Source: Amycolatopsis orientalis DSM 43388
GTDB taxonomy: Bacteria > Actinomycetota > Actinomycetes > Mycobacteriales > Pseudonocardiaceae
Length of the DNA: 64,000 nucleotides
NCBI RefSeq assembly: GCF_000411975.1
Contig: NZ_ASXG01000125.1
Coordinates: forward strand, 1-64,000
Reading direction: 5' to 3'
Shown here one piece after another: positions 15,950 to 25,395 of the stretch. Within the stretch, counting starts at the first letter, position 1. Each line of letters opens with the position of its first letter. The position numbers and the translations under genes are program-made. Below the pieces are notes generated by a model. The model saw nothing but the letters and a program-made list of their open reading frames with translations. It searched no databases and was not told the DNA's origin.

Positions 15950-16570
15950 TTATGCGGCGCGCCACAGAGTGACGAACGCCGACGCCTCGCTGAACGCCCA
16001 CGGCCGCAGCCGCTCCCGGTCCCGCGCCGACAAGGTGAACTCCTTCGCCCGGCGCACGTCCACGACCAGCGCCTCCCCACCCGGCAGCACATCCGGCATG
16101 CCCTCGGTGAGCAGCCACAACGCGAGCTGCGCGGCATCCCGGGCGAGCGGCTCCTCCTTGAAGTACAGCCAGGTCGCGAACCGGCAGCCGTTCGACTTCC
16201 GCAAACCCAGCTGCGGGCTGACGCCGATCTCCAGCTCGCCGAGCGAGAACCTCGCCCGCCCGACCTCGATCAGCTTCGGATCGCGCCTGCCGAGATAACG
16301 CAGCCAGCCCTCGGCGATCGCCGCGTAGTGCGGCCGCGTGCGCTCGTCGGCGTTGTCGACCAGCGCCCGCATGGCCACCTCGTCCTGCCGCGCCGCCCGC
16401 CCGGCGCGGATCGCGTTCGCCGCGCGCCGGTAGTAGTTGAACGCCGCCCGGGCCGGGTCCTCGTACAACCGGCGCTGCCTGCGGACGAACGACGAACGCG
16501 ACGGGCCCGTGCTGGCGCTGTACCCGACGAACGTGGGCAGCGTGACGTATGCCGGCTTGGGACTGGTCAT
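15950..16570 (-). CDS. Conserved hypothetical protein
   Basis: A 206-residue soluble protein beginning MTSPKPAYVTLPTF, with ATG 16570 and GGAAGG about 10 nt upstream. The first half is rich in basic and Ala residues ('RRQRRLYEDPARAAFNYYRRAANAIRAGRAA'); the second is more structured ('LIEVGRARFSLGELEIGVSPQLGL', 'WLYFKEEPLARDAAQLALWLL', 'RRAKEFTLSARDRERLRPWAFS'). I recognise no named domain. A small AT-rich pocket (16608-16640) upstream is a likely promoter. The frame remains open far upstream but runs antisense to the repeat region of a plus-strand gene, so that extension is rejected. Confidence 0.7.
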   Translation of the reverse strand: MTSPKPAYVTLPTFVGYSASTGPSRSSFVRRQRRLYEDPARAAFNYYRRAANAIRAGRAARQDEVAMRALVDNADERTRPHYAAIAEGWLRYLGRRDPKLIEVGRARFSLGELEIGVSPQLGLRKSNGCRFATWLYFKEEPLARDAAQLALWLLTEGMPDVLPGGEALVVDVRRAKEFTLSARDRERLRPWAFSEASAFVTLWRAA

Positions 16571-16647
16571 TGGGCGGCCGCCTTCCGGTGGATGGTTTCC
16601 CCAGTACCCGGCCAATTTTAGAACATATGTACGACAGTTTTTGCCGC

Positions 16648-17148
16648 TTAACGGGTGACCGGCGGCCAGGGACCGGCGAGCACCGCACGGGCCTGCTGCA
16701 GCACCTGTTGCTCGCAGTAGCTGACCGGCGTGACGTCGGTCGGGATCCAGGTCGCGAGCATCCGCAGCCACTGGCGCAGCTCGACGAGCGCGGCCGGGTG
16801 GCCGAGCCGTCCGTCGAGGGCTTTGACGCTCTTCGCCGCTTCGGCGAGCGGGACGTCGCCGCGCACCATCTCGCCGAGGTGTTCGCCAAGCAGCTGCCAT
16901 TGGGCCGCGGTCGCGTCGGCCGGGAGTTCGATGCCCAGCTCCTCGACCACGTGCGAGAAAGCGTCGGAAACGGCCTGGTGGTTCCGGTGGTCGAGCGCGG
17001 CCAATTCGGGAAGGGAAGGTGCTTCGAGGCCCTCGCCGACGGCCCGCACCCCGGCCTCGACGAGTTCGGCGGCGGGGATGTCGAGACCGGCGAGCCGATC
17101 CACGGCAAGGGCGGCGAGCGCACCGCGCGCGGAGGACATGTTTCCCAT
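16648..17148 (-). CDS. Conserved hypothetical protein, helical
   Basis: 166 residues, all-alpha in appearance and acidic, with no TM segment ('LDHRNHQAVSDAFSHVVEELGIELP', 'LGEHLGEMVRGDVPLAEAAKSVKALDGRLGHPAALVELRQWLRMLATWIP', 'EQQVLQQARAVLAGPWPP'). No family is recognised. Two ATGs are possible, 17148 and 17139; neither has a convincing ribosome site. Likely promoter sequence lies in the 122 bp shared with the divergent membrane-protein gene at 17271. Its stop is 77 bp upstream of the next gene on the same strand. Confidence 0.65.
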   Translation of the reverse strand: MGNMSSARGALAALAVDRLAGLDIPAAELVEAGVRAVGEGLEAPSLPELAALDHRNHQAVSDAFSHVVEELGIELPADATAAQWQLLGEHLGEMVRGDVPLAEAAKSVKALDGRLGHPAALVELRQWLRMLATWIPTDVTPVSYCEQQVLQQARAVLAGPWPPVTR

Positions 17149-17270
17149 CGTACGGAGACGCGGCGATTGCCCGTCCGATGTGAAGCGGCGCCTGATCTTG
17201 CGCACCTGAACCCCACGGAACCGGGGCGCGTGGAACACTGTCGCCCGAACCGGTGACAGGGGGTTGCGTG

Positions 17271-19007
17271 ATGAGCTGGCAGGAAGAGCTCCGGCGCTTG
17301 GACGCGGAGTTGGCCGCCGGCCGCCTCGGACACGCCGAACACCGCCGCCAGCGCGACGAACTGCTCGCCGAGGCGTCGGGCGGCGGGGCGGCTTCGCCCG
17401 TGGCGTCGCCGTTGCGGCAGGACGCGCCCTCGACCAGCGGGTCGCCCGCCTGGAGCAGCCCGGCACCGCAGGCGACGCCTGCCGGGCCGGCGAGCGCTTC
17501 CGCCTCCGCGCCGGGAGCCGCGGAATCGAGCACCGGGCAAGGCCCCTCCGGCGGCGCGACCTCGGAGCCGCCCGCCATCAGCCCGGCCACCTCGGCTGCT
17601 AGCGACACCACGTCAACCGCTGCCTCGGCGGCTTCCGCCAACTCCGCAACATCAGCTGCCAATCCGGCTGCCTCCGCGCCCGACGCCGCGACCTCAGCCA
17701 CCAGCCCAGCGGCGTCCACACCCAGCACCACGACGTCAGCCACCAACCCGGCAACCGCCACCGGCGCCGCGACATCACCCGCCAGCCCAGCGGCCTCCAC
17801 ACCCAACACCGCGTCTTCAGCCACCAGCCCGGCGGCCTCCACACCCAGCACCACGACGTCAACCACTGGCCCGGCGACGTCAGCCACCAGTGCCGCAACG
17901 TCAGCCGCTGGCCCAGCCGCCAGCCCGCCGACCTCCTCCATGCCCAACCCGGCAGCGCAGCCCTTCCCCGCGTCGCCGAGCCAGGCCACGCCGCCCGCAC
18001 CGCATCAGCCACAGCCGCAGCTGCCCGCGCAGCCCGGCACTTGGCCGGGTGTCGCTCCGGTGCAGTGGCACACCCCGGGCCAGCAACCGAGCCAGCGGCA
18101 GCAGCCGAACCAGCCGGTTGCCGGATGGGCCAGCACCAACCCGGCGATGCCCGCGCCGGAGCCGCCCGCGGTCGAAGCGTTCCTGAACTCCGCGGCGGCT
18201 GCCCCGTCGGCCGAGAAGCCCGCTTTCTCGCACACGCCGGGCACCCCGTTCTCCACCGACCGGCCGACCACCGCGCCGAGCCCCGCCGACGACCGGCCGA
18301 CTGCCGTCTTCGGGGCGATCCCGGCGAACGGCAACCAGCCGGAACCGCGCCGGCTCTGGGAGGACGACACGAAGCCGCGCCGGTCGAGGCCGACCTGGCT
18401 GTTCCTGTCGCTGGCGGTGCTCGTGGTGCTGGCGCTGGTCGTCGGCGGCATCTGGTTCCTCGGCACCAAGAACGACTCGAACGACACCGCCGCGCCGCCG
18501 CCCGCGGCCTCGTCCGCGCCCAACACCCAGCCCGCCTCCCTCGAGGACAAGCTGCCCACGCTGCCCGGCACGCCGAGTCCGGAGAACTCGACCATGGCAC
18601 TGGACAAGGCGGTTCAGGCGAAGGCCGTCTCGGACGCCGACGCGAACCTGATGCGCGCGGCGGGCGCGGACCAGCTCGTCTACCACTCCTATGCCGGCAC
18701 CGACGGGGGCACGACGCTCATCGCCGTCCCGACGCCGTCCAAGGCGCAGGCGGGACAGCTCGTCCAGGGACTGCGCCAGAACCTCGTGACCGGCGGGTTC
18801 GACAGCAGCCCGCTCGGCCCGGCGGCCACCGATCTGCTCTACACCGGAAGCAGCCCGGCCGGACGCGTGCTGGCGTTCTGGTACACCTCCGGCGGCGTGT
18901 CGGTCGGCATCGGCGTGTCGGGCCCGGTCGGCCAGGATCCGGCGGCGCTGCGGTCCCGGATGGAAGAGATCCGCGCGAAGGTCGCGGCCGCGCTGCCCGC
19001 CAGCTGA
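17271..19007 (+). CDS. Single-pass membrane protein with SHOCT-like N-terminus and long Ser/Thr/Ala/Pro-rich repeat
   Basis: 578 residues: a SHOCT-like helix pair (MSWQEELRRLDAELAAGRLG..., 1-35), a disordered region of about 320 residues, a TM helix (about 377-399, 'WLFLSLAVLVVLALVVGGIW'), a linker, and an extracytoplasmic C-terminal domain of about 140 residues. Bases about 17640-17925 carry imperfect repeats encoding SPAASTPSTTTS-like units. ATG 17271 follows AGGGGG at 9 nt; the in-frame GTG 17253 lacks a site. It is a paralogue of the next gene (same first seven residues, same order of domains), 134 bp upstream. Function unknown; positive-inside charge suggests the C-terminus is outside. 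Confidence 0.75.
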   Translation: MSWQEELRRLDAELAAGRLGHAEHRRQRDELLAEASGGGAASPVASPLRQDAPSTSGSPAWSSPAPQATPAGPASASASAPGAAESSTGQGPSGGATSEPPAISPATSAASDTTSTAASAASANSATSAANPAASAPDAATSATSPAASTPSTTTSATNPATATGAATSPASPAASTPNTASSATSPAASTPSTTTSTTGPATSATSAATSAAGPAASPPTSSMPNPAAQPFPASPSQATPPAPHQPQPQLPAQPGTWPGVAPVQWHTPGQQPSQRQQPNQPVAGWASTNPAMPAPEPPAVEAFLNSAAAAPSAEKPAFSHTPGTPFSTDRPTTAPSPADDRPTAVFGAIPANGNQPEPRRLWEDDTKPRRSRPTWLFLSLAVLVVLALVVGGIWFLGTKNDSNDTAAPPPAASSAPNTQPASLEDKLPTLPGTPSPENSTMALDKAVQAKAVSDADANLMRAAGADQLVYHSYAGTDGGTTLIAVPTPSKAQAGQLVQGLRQNLVTGGFDSSPLGPAATDLLYTGSSPAGRVLAFWYTSGGVSVGIGVSGPVGQDPAALRSRMEEIRAKVAAALPAS

Positions 19008-19141
19008 ACGCACCCCGGCGGACAAGGCGACCCGCCAGGTCACGCGGGGTCGCACCCGTGCACAATGTCCACGTCGTCACACACAATCGGGTAGCGACGA
19101 CGCATTGACCGTCGCCATGCCGACAGATAAGGGGGGCCCTG

Positions 19142-20362
19142 GTGTCCTGGCAGGAGGAGCTGCGCCGGCTGGACGAGGAGCTCGCGTCAGGGCGGCTGTC
19201 CGCGGACGACTACCGCATCCGGCGCGATCAGGTGCTGTCCTCGGCCGTGGGCCAGCAGGACCAGCCCGCCCCGCCGCCGCCGAGCCAGAGCGCGGACTCG
19301 ACCCAGGTGATCGCCCCGGTCAGCCCGCCCGGCGGCGTCCCGCAGCAGCAGCCGCAGGCCCCGCAGCAGCCGCCCGCCGACGGCGGCGAGCGCACCCAGG
19401 TCGTGCAGTCGTGGCAGACCCAGCAGCCGCCCGCGGACGCCGGTCCCGAGCGCACCCAGGTCGTGCAGCCGCAGCAGCACCAGCCGCAGGCGCACTACTC
19501 GCCGCCCGGCGGCTTCCCGCAGGGCACGCCGGCTTCGCCGCCCGGCGGCTTCCCGCAGGGCACGCCGGCTTCGCCGCCCGGGGGCTTCCCGCAGCAGCAG
19601 CCGTGGAACGCCGCCGAAAGCGACCAGACCCCGCCGTGGGGCGGCGGCGATCTTCCGCCGCTCGGCCCGTCCGGGGGCGACTCCGAATGGGTCCGCCAGG
19701 GCCCGGAGTACTTCAGCGACAAGCCGAAGAAGAACAACGGCAAGAAGATCGGGGCCATTGTCGGCGCGGTCATCGTGCTGGCCGGAATCGCGTTCGGCGC
19801 GTACTGGCTGTGGGGCCGCGACAGCGGAGGCGGCGGCACCGACCAGACCACCGCGCAGCACCAGCCGGGTCCCTCGTCCGCGCCGAAGCCGCCGGACCCG
19901 CTCGGCGTCGCGAGTATGCCGGGCAAGGCCGAGACGCACGACGACATCACGTCGTTCTCGCAGGTCGACACCCTGAAGTACCTCAACCCGCAGGAACTGA
20001 GCGCCTACCAGGCGGCGGGCGCGTCGAAGGTCAAGTTCGTCGTGTACCACCTCGAAGACGGCAACGTGATCACGCTGTTCCTCGCGCAGGCCAGCAGCCC
20101 GACCGCGGCGAAGACCGCGGCCGAGAAGCTGATGGAGGTCCAGGTCACGAACGGGGCCAAGCGCGACAGCACCGCGCCGAACGGGGTCTTCGCCACCGCG
20201 ATCGACCCGAAGGACGGCCAGTCGGCCCAGTCGCGCGGGCACTACGCGCACGGGAACGTGATCGTCCGCGTCGAGGTGTCCGGCAAGGTCGCCGACCAGA
20301 CGAAGACCGACTTCACCACCGCGCTGAACCAGCAGCTCACGGTGCTGACCGCCGATGCCTGA
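19142..20362 (+). CDS. Paralogous single-pass membrane protein with PPGGFPQ repeats and TQV motifs
   Basis: 406 residues beginning MSWQEELRRLDEELASGRLS (SHOCT-like), then a Pro/Gln-rich disordered region, a TM helix (about 202-224, 'IGAIVGAVIVLAGIAFGAYW') and an extracytoplasmic domain of about 180 residues ('DDITSFSQVDTLKYLNPQELSAYQAAGASKV...'). The disordered region holds a 36-bp repeat encoding SPPGGFPQGTPA (19499-19592) and three copies of a (S/R)TQV(I/V) motif, possible Ser/Thr-kinase sites. GTG 19142 has AAGGGG 8 nt upstream. Its last 8 bp overlap the start of the glycosyltransferase gene, so the two are translationally coupled and probably work together. Confidence 0.75.
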   Translation: MSWQEELRRLDEELASGRLSADDYRIRRDQVLSSAVGQQDQPAPPPPSQSADSTQVIAPVSPPGGVPQQQPQAPQQPPADGGERTQVVQSWQTQQPPADAGPERTQVVQPQQHQPQAHYSPPGGFPQGTPASPPGGFPQGTPASPPGGFPQQQPWNAAESDQTPPWGGGDLPPLGPSGGDSEWVRQGPEYFSDKPKKNNGKKIGAIVGAVIVLAGIAFGAYWLWGRDSGGGGTDQTTAQHQPGPSSAPKPPDPLGVASMPGKAETHDDITSFSQVDTLKYLNPQELSAYQAAGASKVKFVVYHLEDGNVITLFLAQASSPTAAKTAAEKLMEVQVTNGAKRDSTAPNGVFATAIDPKDGQSAQSRGHYAHGNVIVRVEVSGKVADQTKTDFTTALNQQLTVLTADA

Positions 20363-23300
20363 GCCCGGCACCACCGCCTGCACGATCGTCGCCCGCAACT
20401 ACGTGCCGGCCGCGCGCGTGCTGGCCCGGTCCTACCTCGAGCACCATCCGGGCGGCCGCTTCGTCATCGCGGTCATCGACGCCCCGCGCGACCAGTCGGA
20501 ACGGGCCGGCGACGGACTCACCGTCGTCGGCCCGGCCGCGTTCGGCATCGACGAGGACGACTACCTGCGGATGGCGACCGCCTACTCGGTCACCGAACTC
20601 GCCACGTCGGTCAAGCCGTATCTGCTGCGCGAGCTGCTGAAAGAGTCCGAGGCCGCGATCTACCTCGACCCGGACATCGAGCTGTTCGCGCCGATCCCCG
20701 AGGTCGCCGAGCTGGCCCGCGAGCACGACATCGTGCTCGCCCCGCATTTCCTGACCCCGTTGCCGCAGGACGGCATGGAGCCGGACGACGCGGTGATCAT
20801 GGGCACCGGGATGTTCAACCTCGGCTTCATCGGCGTCGGCCGCGGCGCCGGGCCGTTCCTCGACTTCTGGGCGGGCCGGCTGCGCCACGACGCGATCGTC
20901 GCGCCCGAGCAGCAGCTGTTCACCGACCAGCGCTGGGTCGACCAGGTGCCGTCGTTGTTCCGGCACTACGTGGTCACCGATCCCGGCTTCGACGTCGCGT
21001 ACTGGAACCTCCACGAGCGGCCAATCGGGCGCGACGAGGACGGCACCCTGACCGCGGGCGGCGCGAAGCTGCGGTTCTTCCACTTCAGCGGCTACCGGCC
21101 GGAGAAGCCGTGGCTGCTCAGCTTCCACTGCGCGCGCAAGCCGCGCGTGCTGCTGTCGCACAACGACGACCTTCGCGCCATCTGTGATTCGTACGGAACG
21201 AAGCTACGCGAGGCGGGGTACGCCGAGTCGCTCGACTCGATTCCGTACGGCTTCAAGGACTTCCGGGACGGCACGCCGGTGCCGAAGCTCGCGCGGCGCG
21301 TTTTCCGCGAGGGCTGGATCAAGGCGGAGCGCAAGAAGAAGCCCGCGCCGCCGCACGCGTACGGCGAGGACGGCGGGCAAGCGCTGCGCGAATGGCTCGC
21401 CACCCCGGAAGACCAGGGCCAGGCCGCGGCCGGGCTGAACCGGCTGACGCACGCGATCTGGGCGTCGCGGATCGACCTGCAGATGGCGTTCCCGCATCCC
21501 TACGGCGACGACGCCGACGGCTTCCGGCACTGGTGCGCCGGATCCGGCGTCTCCGAGGCCGGGCTGCCGGAGTGGGCGCTGCCGGCGGAACCGGTCGCGA
21601 CGCGTCCGCCGCACGACGAGTTCGGCGTGAACCTGCTCGGCTACCTGACCGCGGAGCTGGGGCTCGGCGAGATGGGCCGGATCGTGCTCGAGGCGATCGA
21701 GACCGGCGGCGTGCCGGTGGCCACGGTGCTGGAGGAGAAGGCGGTCTCGAACCGCACCGGCATCGAACGGCCGGCGACGGTCGGCGACCCGCGGTTCCCG
21801 GTGAGCGTGTTCGCGGTGAACGCGGACCAGACGCGCACGATCCTGACGAACCACCCCGAGGTCGGCGCCGGGCGCTACCGGATCGGGCTGTGGGCGTGGG
21901 AACTCGAGGATTTCCCCGAGTGGCAGCACGAAGCGTTCGGGATGCTCGACGAGATCTGGACGGTCAGCGACTTCTGCCGCCGGGCGTTCGCCGCGCATTC
22001 GCCGATCCCGGTCAAGACGATCCCGGTGCCGGTGCGCGATCCGGGCGAGCCCTCGCCGCCCGCGCGCGAAAAGGGCGAGCCGGTGCGGTTCCTTTTCGCG
22101 TTCGACTTCAACAGCGTCGCGGAGCGCAAAAACCCGTGGGGCGCGGTCGTCGCGTTCCAGCGGGCGTTCCCGGGCCGGGAGGACGTCCGGCTCACCGTCA
22201 AGGCGATCAACGCGAAACTGCACCCGCAGGCCGCTGAACGGCTGCGTGCGGTCGTTCGCGGGGACGACCGGATCGAACTGATCGAGCGCTACCTCAGCGT
22301 CGCCGAACTGCACGAGCTGTACGAGACCAGCACCGCGTACGTATCGCTGCACCGCAGCGAGGGCTTCGGGCTCACCGTCGCCGAGGCGATGGCGCGCGCG
22401 ATGCCGGTGATCTCGACGGATTACTCCAGCACCACGGAATTCCTCGACGCGTCCACGGGCTGGCCGATCCCGTACCGCCTGGTGCCGGTCGGCGAGGGCA
22501 ACTACCCGTACCATGCCGACGCGGTCTGGGCGGATCCCGATCTGGACGCCGCCGCGGCCGCGATGGTGCAGATCGCCGACGACCCGGAGGAGGCGGCCGC
22601 GCGCGGCAAGCGCGCGCGGGAGGTCATCCTGCGCGAGCGGTCGATGGCGACCGCGGCCGAGTGGATGCGGCGCGAACTGGAGCAGGCGCACCAGACCTGG
22701 CAGGAGCGGCAGCGCGCCGCGGCCCCGCCGCCTGAGCACCCGTTGAGCCCGTTGCGGCAGGCGACCGAAGCGTTGCGCTGGCGGCCGGAGGCGGACGCGC
22801 CGTCGCGGCTTCCGCTCGCGCCCGCGCTGCGCAAGGCCGTGCTGCGCGCGATCGACCACTACGACGTGCACCAGCGCCACGTGATGGGTGCGCTGCTCGC
22901 CGCCACCGAGGACAGCAACCGGCGGTTGCTGGACCGGATCGAAGCTCTGGAACGCAACATCGACGAGTCGCGTCGGGCCGCGCTGTCCACGCGCACGCTC
23001 GGCGAACGGCTCGAAGCTTTGCGCGGCACGGTCAACGAGCTGCGCCGGCAGGCCCCGGAAACGGATCTCGCGCTGCGCAATCTCGAAGCGGACGTGGCGA
23101 AGCTGGCCGAGGGTTACGACGGAGTCGGCGCGGAGGTCGAAGCCGCGGCCGGCACCGTGCACAAGATGTTCGCGCGCCGCGACGAGCGCCTCGACGCCGA
23201 CGAGAAGGCCATCCAGCGAGTGACTCTCGACGTCAGCGCGATGCGGGACGCGGCGCGGCTGCGGCATGCTCCGGTGCCACGCGGAGCGGACGTCGTCCAG

Positions 23301-24029
23301 TGCGACGTCGGCGCACTGCTGATGCCGGTCGACGAGGTCATGCTCCCGTGGATTCTGTTCCACCGGTCCTGGGAGGACAGCGAAGCCGAGCTGATGGCGT
23401 CGCTGGCGAACGGCGCGTTCCTCGACGTCGGCGCGCACGTCGGCTACCACACGCTGCGACTACTGCGGTCGACGCCGGAAGTCACCCGGGTGATCGCGGT
23501 GGAGGCCGACCCGGTCAACGCCGCGTACCTGCGCCGCAACGTCGAGGTCAACCTGCCCGCCGCGGCGGGTGAGCTGGTCACCGTGGTCGAGTCGGCCGCG
23601 TGGGACGAGCCGGGCACCGTGCACCTGGCCCAAGCGACCCCGGGCAACAGCGGCGACAACCGCGTCACCACGGACGGCTCCGGCGCCGAGGTCCCGGCGG
23701 TGCGGCTGGATTCCGTGCCCGAGGTGACCGAACAGCGGATCGGGCTGGTGAAGGTCGATCTGCAGGGCCGCGACCACCGCGCGCTGGCGGGACTGGCCGA
23801 GGTGCTGCGCCGCGACCGGCCGCACGTCGTCTGCGAGTTCGACCCGGGCGCGATCACCGAACTGGGCGACGACCCGGCCGCCGTGCTCGCCGGGTACCGC
23901 TCGCTCGGCTACACGCCGAAGGTGGTCACCGACGACGGTCCGGCCGACCAGGTGCTCGAAGACTCGGCGATCATCGCCGCGGCGAAGGCGGACGAGAAGG
24001 AATTCGTCACGCTGTGGCTGGCCCCCTGA
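20355..24029 (+). CDS. Trimodular enzyme: GT-A-like glycosyltransferase, GT4 glycosyltransferase, FkbM methyltransferase
   Basis: 1,224 residues. Residues 1-330: nucleotide-sugar transferase fold with a DPD metal motif near 106 ('AAIYLDPDIELFAP') and 'GTGMFNLGFIGV', GT8-like. Residues about 415-800: GT4/group-1 transferase starting 'FGVNLLGYLTAELGLGEMGR' with the donor-site motif 'HRSEGFGLTVAEAMARAMPVI' near 665. Residues about 845-965: heptad-rich coiled coil. Residues about 1005-1224: FkbM-type SAM methyltransferase with 'FLDVGAHVGYHTLRLL' near 1020. Such a chain could add two sugars and methylate the product, presumably on a surface glycan. ATG 20355 overlaps the upstream membrane-protein gene by 8 bp. 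Acceptor and sugars are unknown. Confidence 0.85.
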   Translation: MPEPGTTACTIVARNYVPAARVLARSYLEHHPGGRFVIAVIDAPRDQSERAGDGLTVVGPAAFGIDEDDYLRMATAYSVTELATSVKPYLLRELLKESEAAIYLDPDIELFAPIPEVAELAREHDIVLAPHFLTPLPQDGMEPDDAVIMGTGMFNLGFIGVGRGAGPFLDFWAGRLRHDAIVAPEQQLFTDQRWVDQVPSLFRHYVVTDPGFDVAYWNLHERPIGRDEDGTLTAGGAKLRFFHFSGYRPEKPWLLSFHCARKPRVLLSHNDDLRAICDSYGTKLREAGYAESLDSIPYGFKDFRDGTPVPKLARRVFREGWIKAERKKKPAPPHAYGEDGGQALREWLATPEDQGQAAAGLNRLTHAIWASRIDLQMAFPHPYGDDADGFRHWCAGSGVSEAGLPEWALPAEPVATRPPHDEFGVNLLGYLTAELGLGEMGRIVLEAIETGGVPVATVLEEKAVSNRTGIERPATVGDPRFPVSVFAVNADQTRTILTNHPEVGAGRYRIGLWAWELEDFPEWQHEAFGMLDEIWTVSDFCRRAFAAHSPIPVKTIPVPVRDPGEPSPPAREKGEPVRFLFAFDFNSVAERKNPWGAVVAFQRAFPGREDVRLTVKAINAKLHPQAAERLRAVVRGDDRIELIERYLSVAELHELYETSTAYVSLHRSEGFGLTVAEAMARAMPVISTDYSSTTEFLDASTGWPIPYRLVPVGEGNYPYHADAVWADPDLDAAAAAMVQIADDPEEAAARGKRAREVILRERSMATAAEWMRRELEQAHQTWQERQRAAAPPPEHPLSPLRQATEALRWRPEADAPSRLPLAPALRKAVLRAIDHYDVHQRHVMGALLAATEDSNRRLLDRIEALERNIDESRRAALSTRTLGERLEALRGTVNELRRQAPETDLALRNLEADVAKLAEGYDGVGAEVEAAAGTVHKMFARRDERLDADEKAIQRVTLDVSAMRDAARLRHAPVPRGADVVQCDVGALLMPVDEVMLPWILFHRSWEDSEAELMASLANGAFLDVGAHVGYHTLRLLRSTPEVTRVIAVEADPVNAAYLRRNVEVNLPAAAGELVTVVESAAWDEPGTVHLAQATPGNSGDNRVTTDGSGAEVPAVRLDSVPEVTEQRIGLVKVDLQGRDHRALAGLAEVLRRDRPHVVCEFDPGAITELGDDPAAVLAGYRSLGYTPKVVTDDGPADQVLEDSAIIAAAKADEKEFVTLWLAP

Positions 24030-24050
24030 GCTGATCGCGCACGTGGCGGC

Positions 24051-25202
24051 TCAGGGCGCCACGTGCGCGATGGTCAGCAGGAACGCGCCGTACCAGGCGC
24101 TTCCGACGGTGATCGCCGGCAGCAGCACCGCCAGTACCCGGTTCGGCAGCTTCGCCAGCAGCAGCGCGACCGGGACGGTCAGCACGAACGCCGGCAGCAG
24201 GAAACGCGCGCGGGACTGGAAGAAGTTCGACGAGCACAGCGCGATCACCACGGTGAGCGTGCCGTAGATCTGCCACGGCAACGGCAGCCTCGTCGCCCAG
24301 GTCCAGAACTGCAGCACCACCGCGGCGAGCACGACGAGCGCGGTCACGGTGATCCAGCTGGCGCGGTCCGAGGTGAGGCCTTCGCGAACCTGGATCCAGG
24401 TGAAGACGCCGAAATCGAAGTGCATCTGCCAGGCGTTTTGCAGCCAGAACCACCCGTCCGGGCGGCCGGTCCGGAGCCAGACGTAGCCGAGGTAGCCCAG
24501 CAGGCCAAGCGGCGCGAGCAGCCCGCCGACCCATGGCCGCCAGCCGTCGCGGCGCTGGAAGACCGCGATGAGCGCGGCGATGCCGACCGCGGCGATCAGC
24601 GCGCCGGAACTCGCCCTGGTCAGCCCGGCCAGCACCGCGAGCCCGCCCGCGGCCAGCCATTCGCGCCGCGCGAGCAGCACGAACGTCCAGGACACGAGCG
24701 CCATCAGCAGCGCTTCCGAATACACCAGATGCAGCGCCGTCGAACCCGGCCCGATCGACCACAGCACGGCGACCAGCAGGCCCACGCGCGGTCCGGCCAG
24801 GTCGCGGCCCAGCACGAACAGCCCCCACGCCGCCGCACAGCCGGCCAGCAGCGAGATCGTCATCCCGGCCACCAGCGGCGGGATGCCGACCAGCGTCAGC
24901 AACGCCACTGTCGCCGGATACAGCGGAAAGAACACCAGGCTGTTCTCGACCGGCGCCCCGTTCGTGCCGAGCGCTATCGGCTGGTCGTAGCCGTGCTGCG
25001 CGACCGAGAGAAACCAGTTCGCGTCGAAATTGCCGATGAACCGGCCGGGCGACACGTCGGCCTTCCAGCTCATCATCCACAGCACGCCGAACGCGACGGC
25101 CTGGAACAGCAGGTAGAGGCTGATCGCCGGGCCGGCTTGGCGGAACGCGGCGCGCAGGGTCGGCGAACGCTCGACGGCTCCGTCGAGACTGGGCTGCGGC
25201 AC
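24051..25202 (-). CDS. PIG-V-like polytopic mannosyltransferase
   Basis: A 383-residue membrane protein with about 9-10 hydrophobic segments. The first extracytoplasmic loop has 'FDANWFLSVAQHGYD' and then 'SLVFFPLYPATVALL', the acidic-loop arrangement of PIG-V/GT-C enzymes that use polyprenyl-phosphate mannose. A 'VYSEALLMALVSWTF' helix also fits. It is convergent with the trimodular transferase gene (21-bp gap) and divergent from the acyltransferase gene, which makes a shared role in glycan or glycolipid assembly plausible but unproven. GTG or ATG start: 25202 opens with MPQPSLDG. Confidence 0.75.
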   Translation of the reverse strand: MPQPSLDGAVERSPTLRAAFRQAGPAISLYLLFQAVAFGVLWMMSWKADVSPGRFIGNFDANWFLSVAQHGYDQPIALGTNGAPVENSLVFFPLYPATVALLTLVGIPPLVAGMTISLLAGCAAAWGLFVLGRDLAGPRVGLLVAVLWSIGPGSTALHLVYSEALLMALVSWTFVLLARREWLAAGGLAVLAGLTRASSGALIAAVGIAALIAVFQRRDGWRPWVGGLLAPLGLLGYLGYVWLRTGRPDGWFWLQNAWQMHFDFGVFTWIQVREGLTSDRASWITVTALVVLAAVVLQFWTWATRLPLPWQIYGTLTVVIALCSSNFFQSRARFLLPAFVLTVPVALLLAKLPNRVLAVLLPAITVGSAWYGAFLLTIAHVAP

Positions 25203-25395
25203 GCTCCCCGAACTCCTGAACTAACTCGCGCGAAAACGGACGAATTCCTGCCTGATCGTACCTGGCGACCGCATAATCCGAGGCCAGAACGGGTTTTGTG
25301 ACTAATCCCCTGCTTACCGCCAATTGCGGGGAGTACGTCCGGGCCGGGGTACGAGGCGGTAACCTGCACGAGGTTGTCGGTAGCGGAAGACGGGG

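Noticed and set aside
16571..17989. Long N-terminal extension (over 450 residues) of the hypothetical gene at 15950-16570
   Set aside because: It is antisense to the Ser/Thr/Ala-rich repeats of the plus-strand membrane-protein gene and overlaps the separate 16648-17148 gene. The clear ATG is at 16570.
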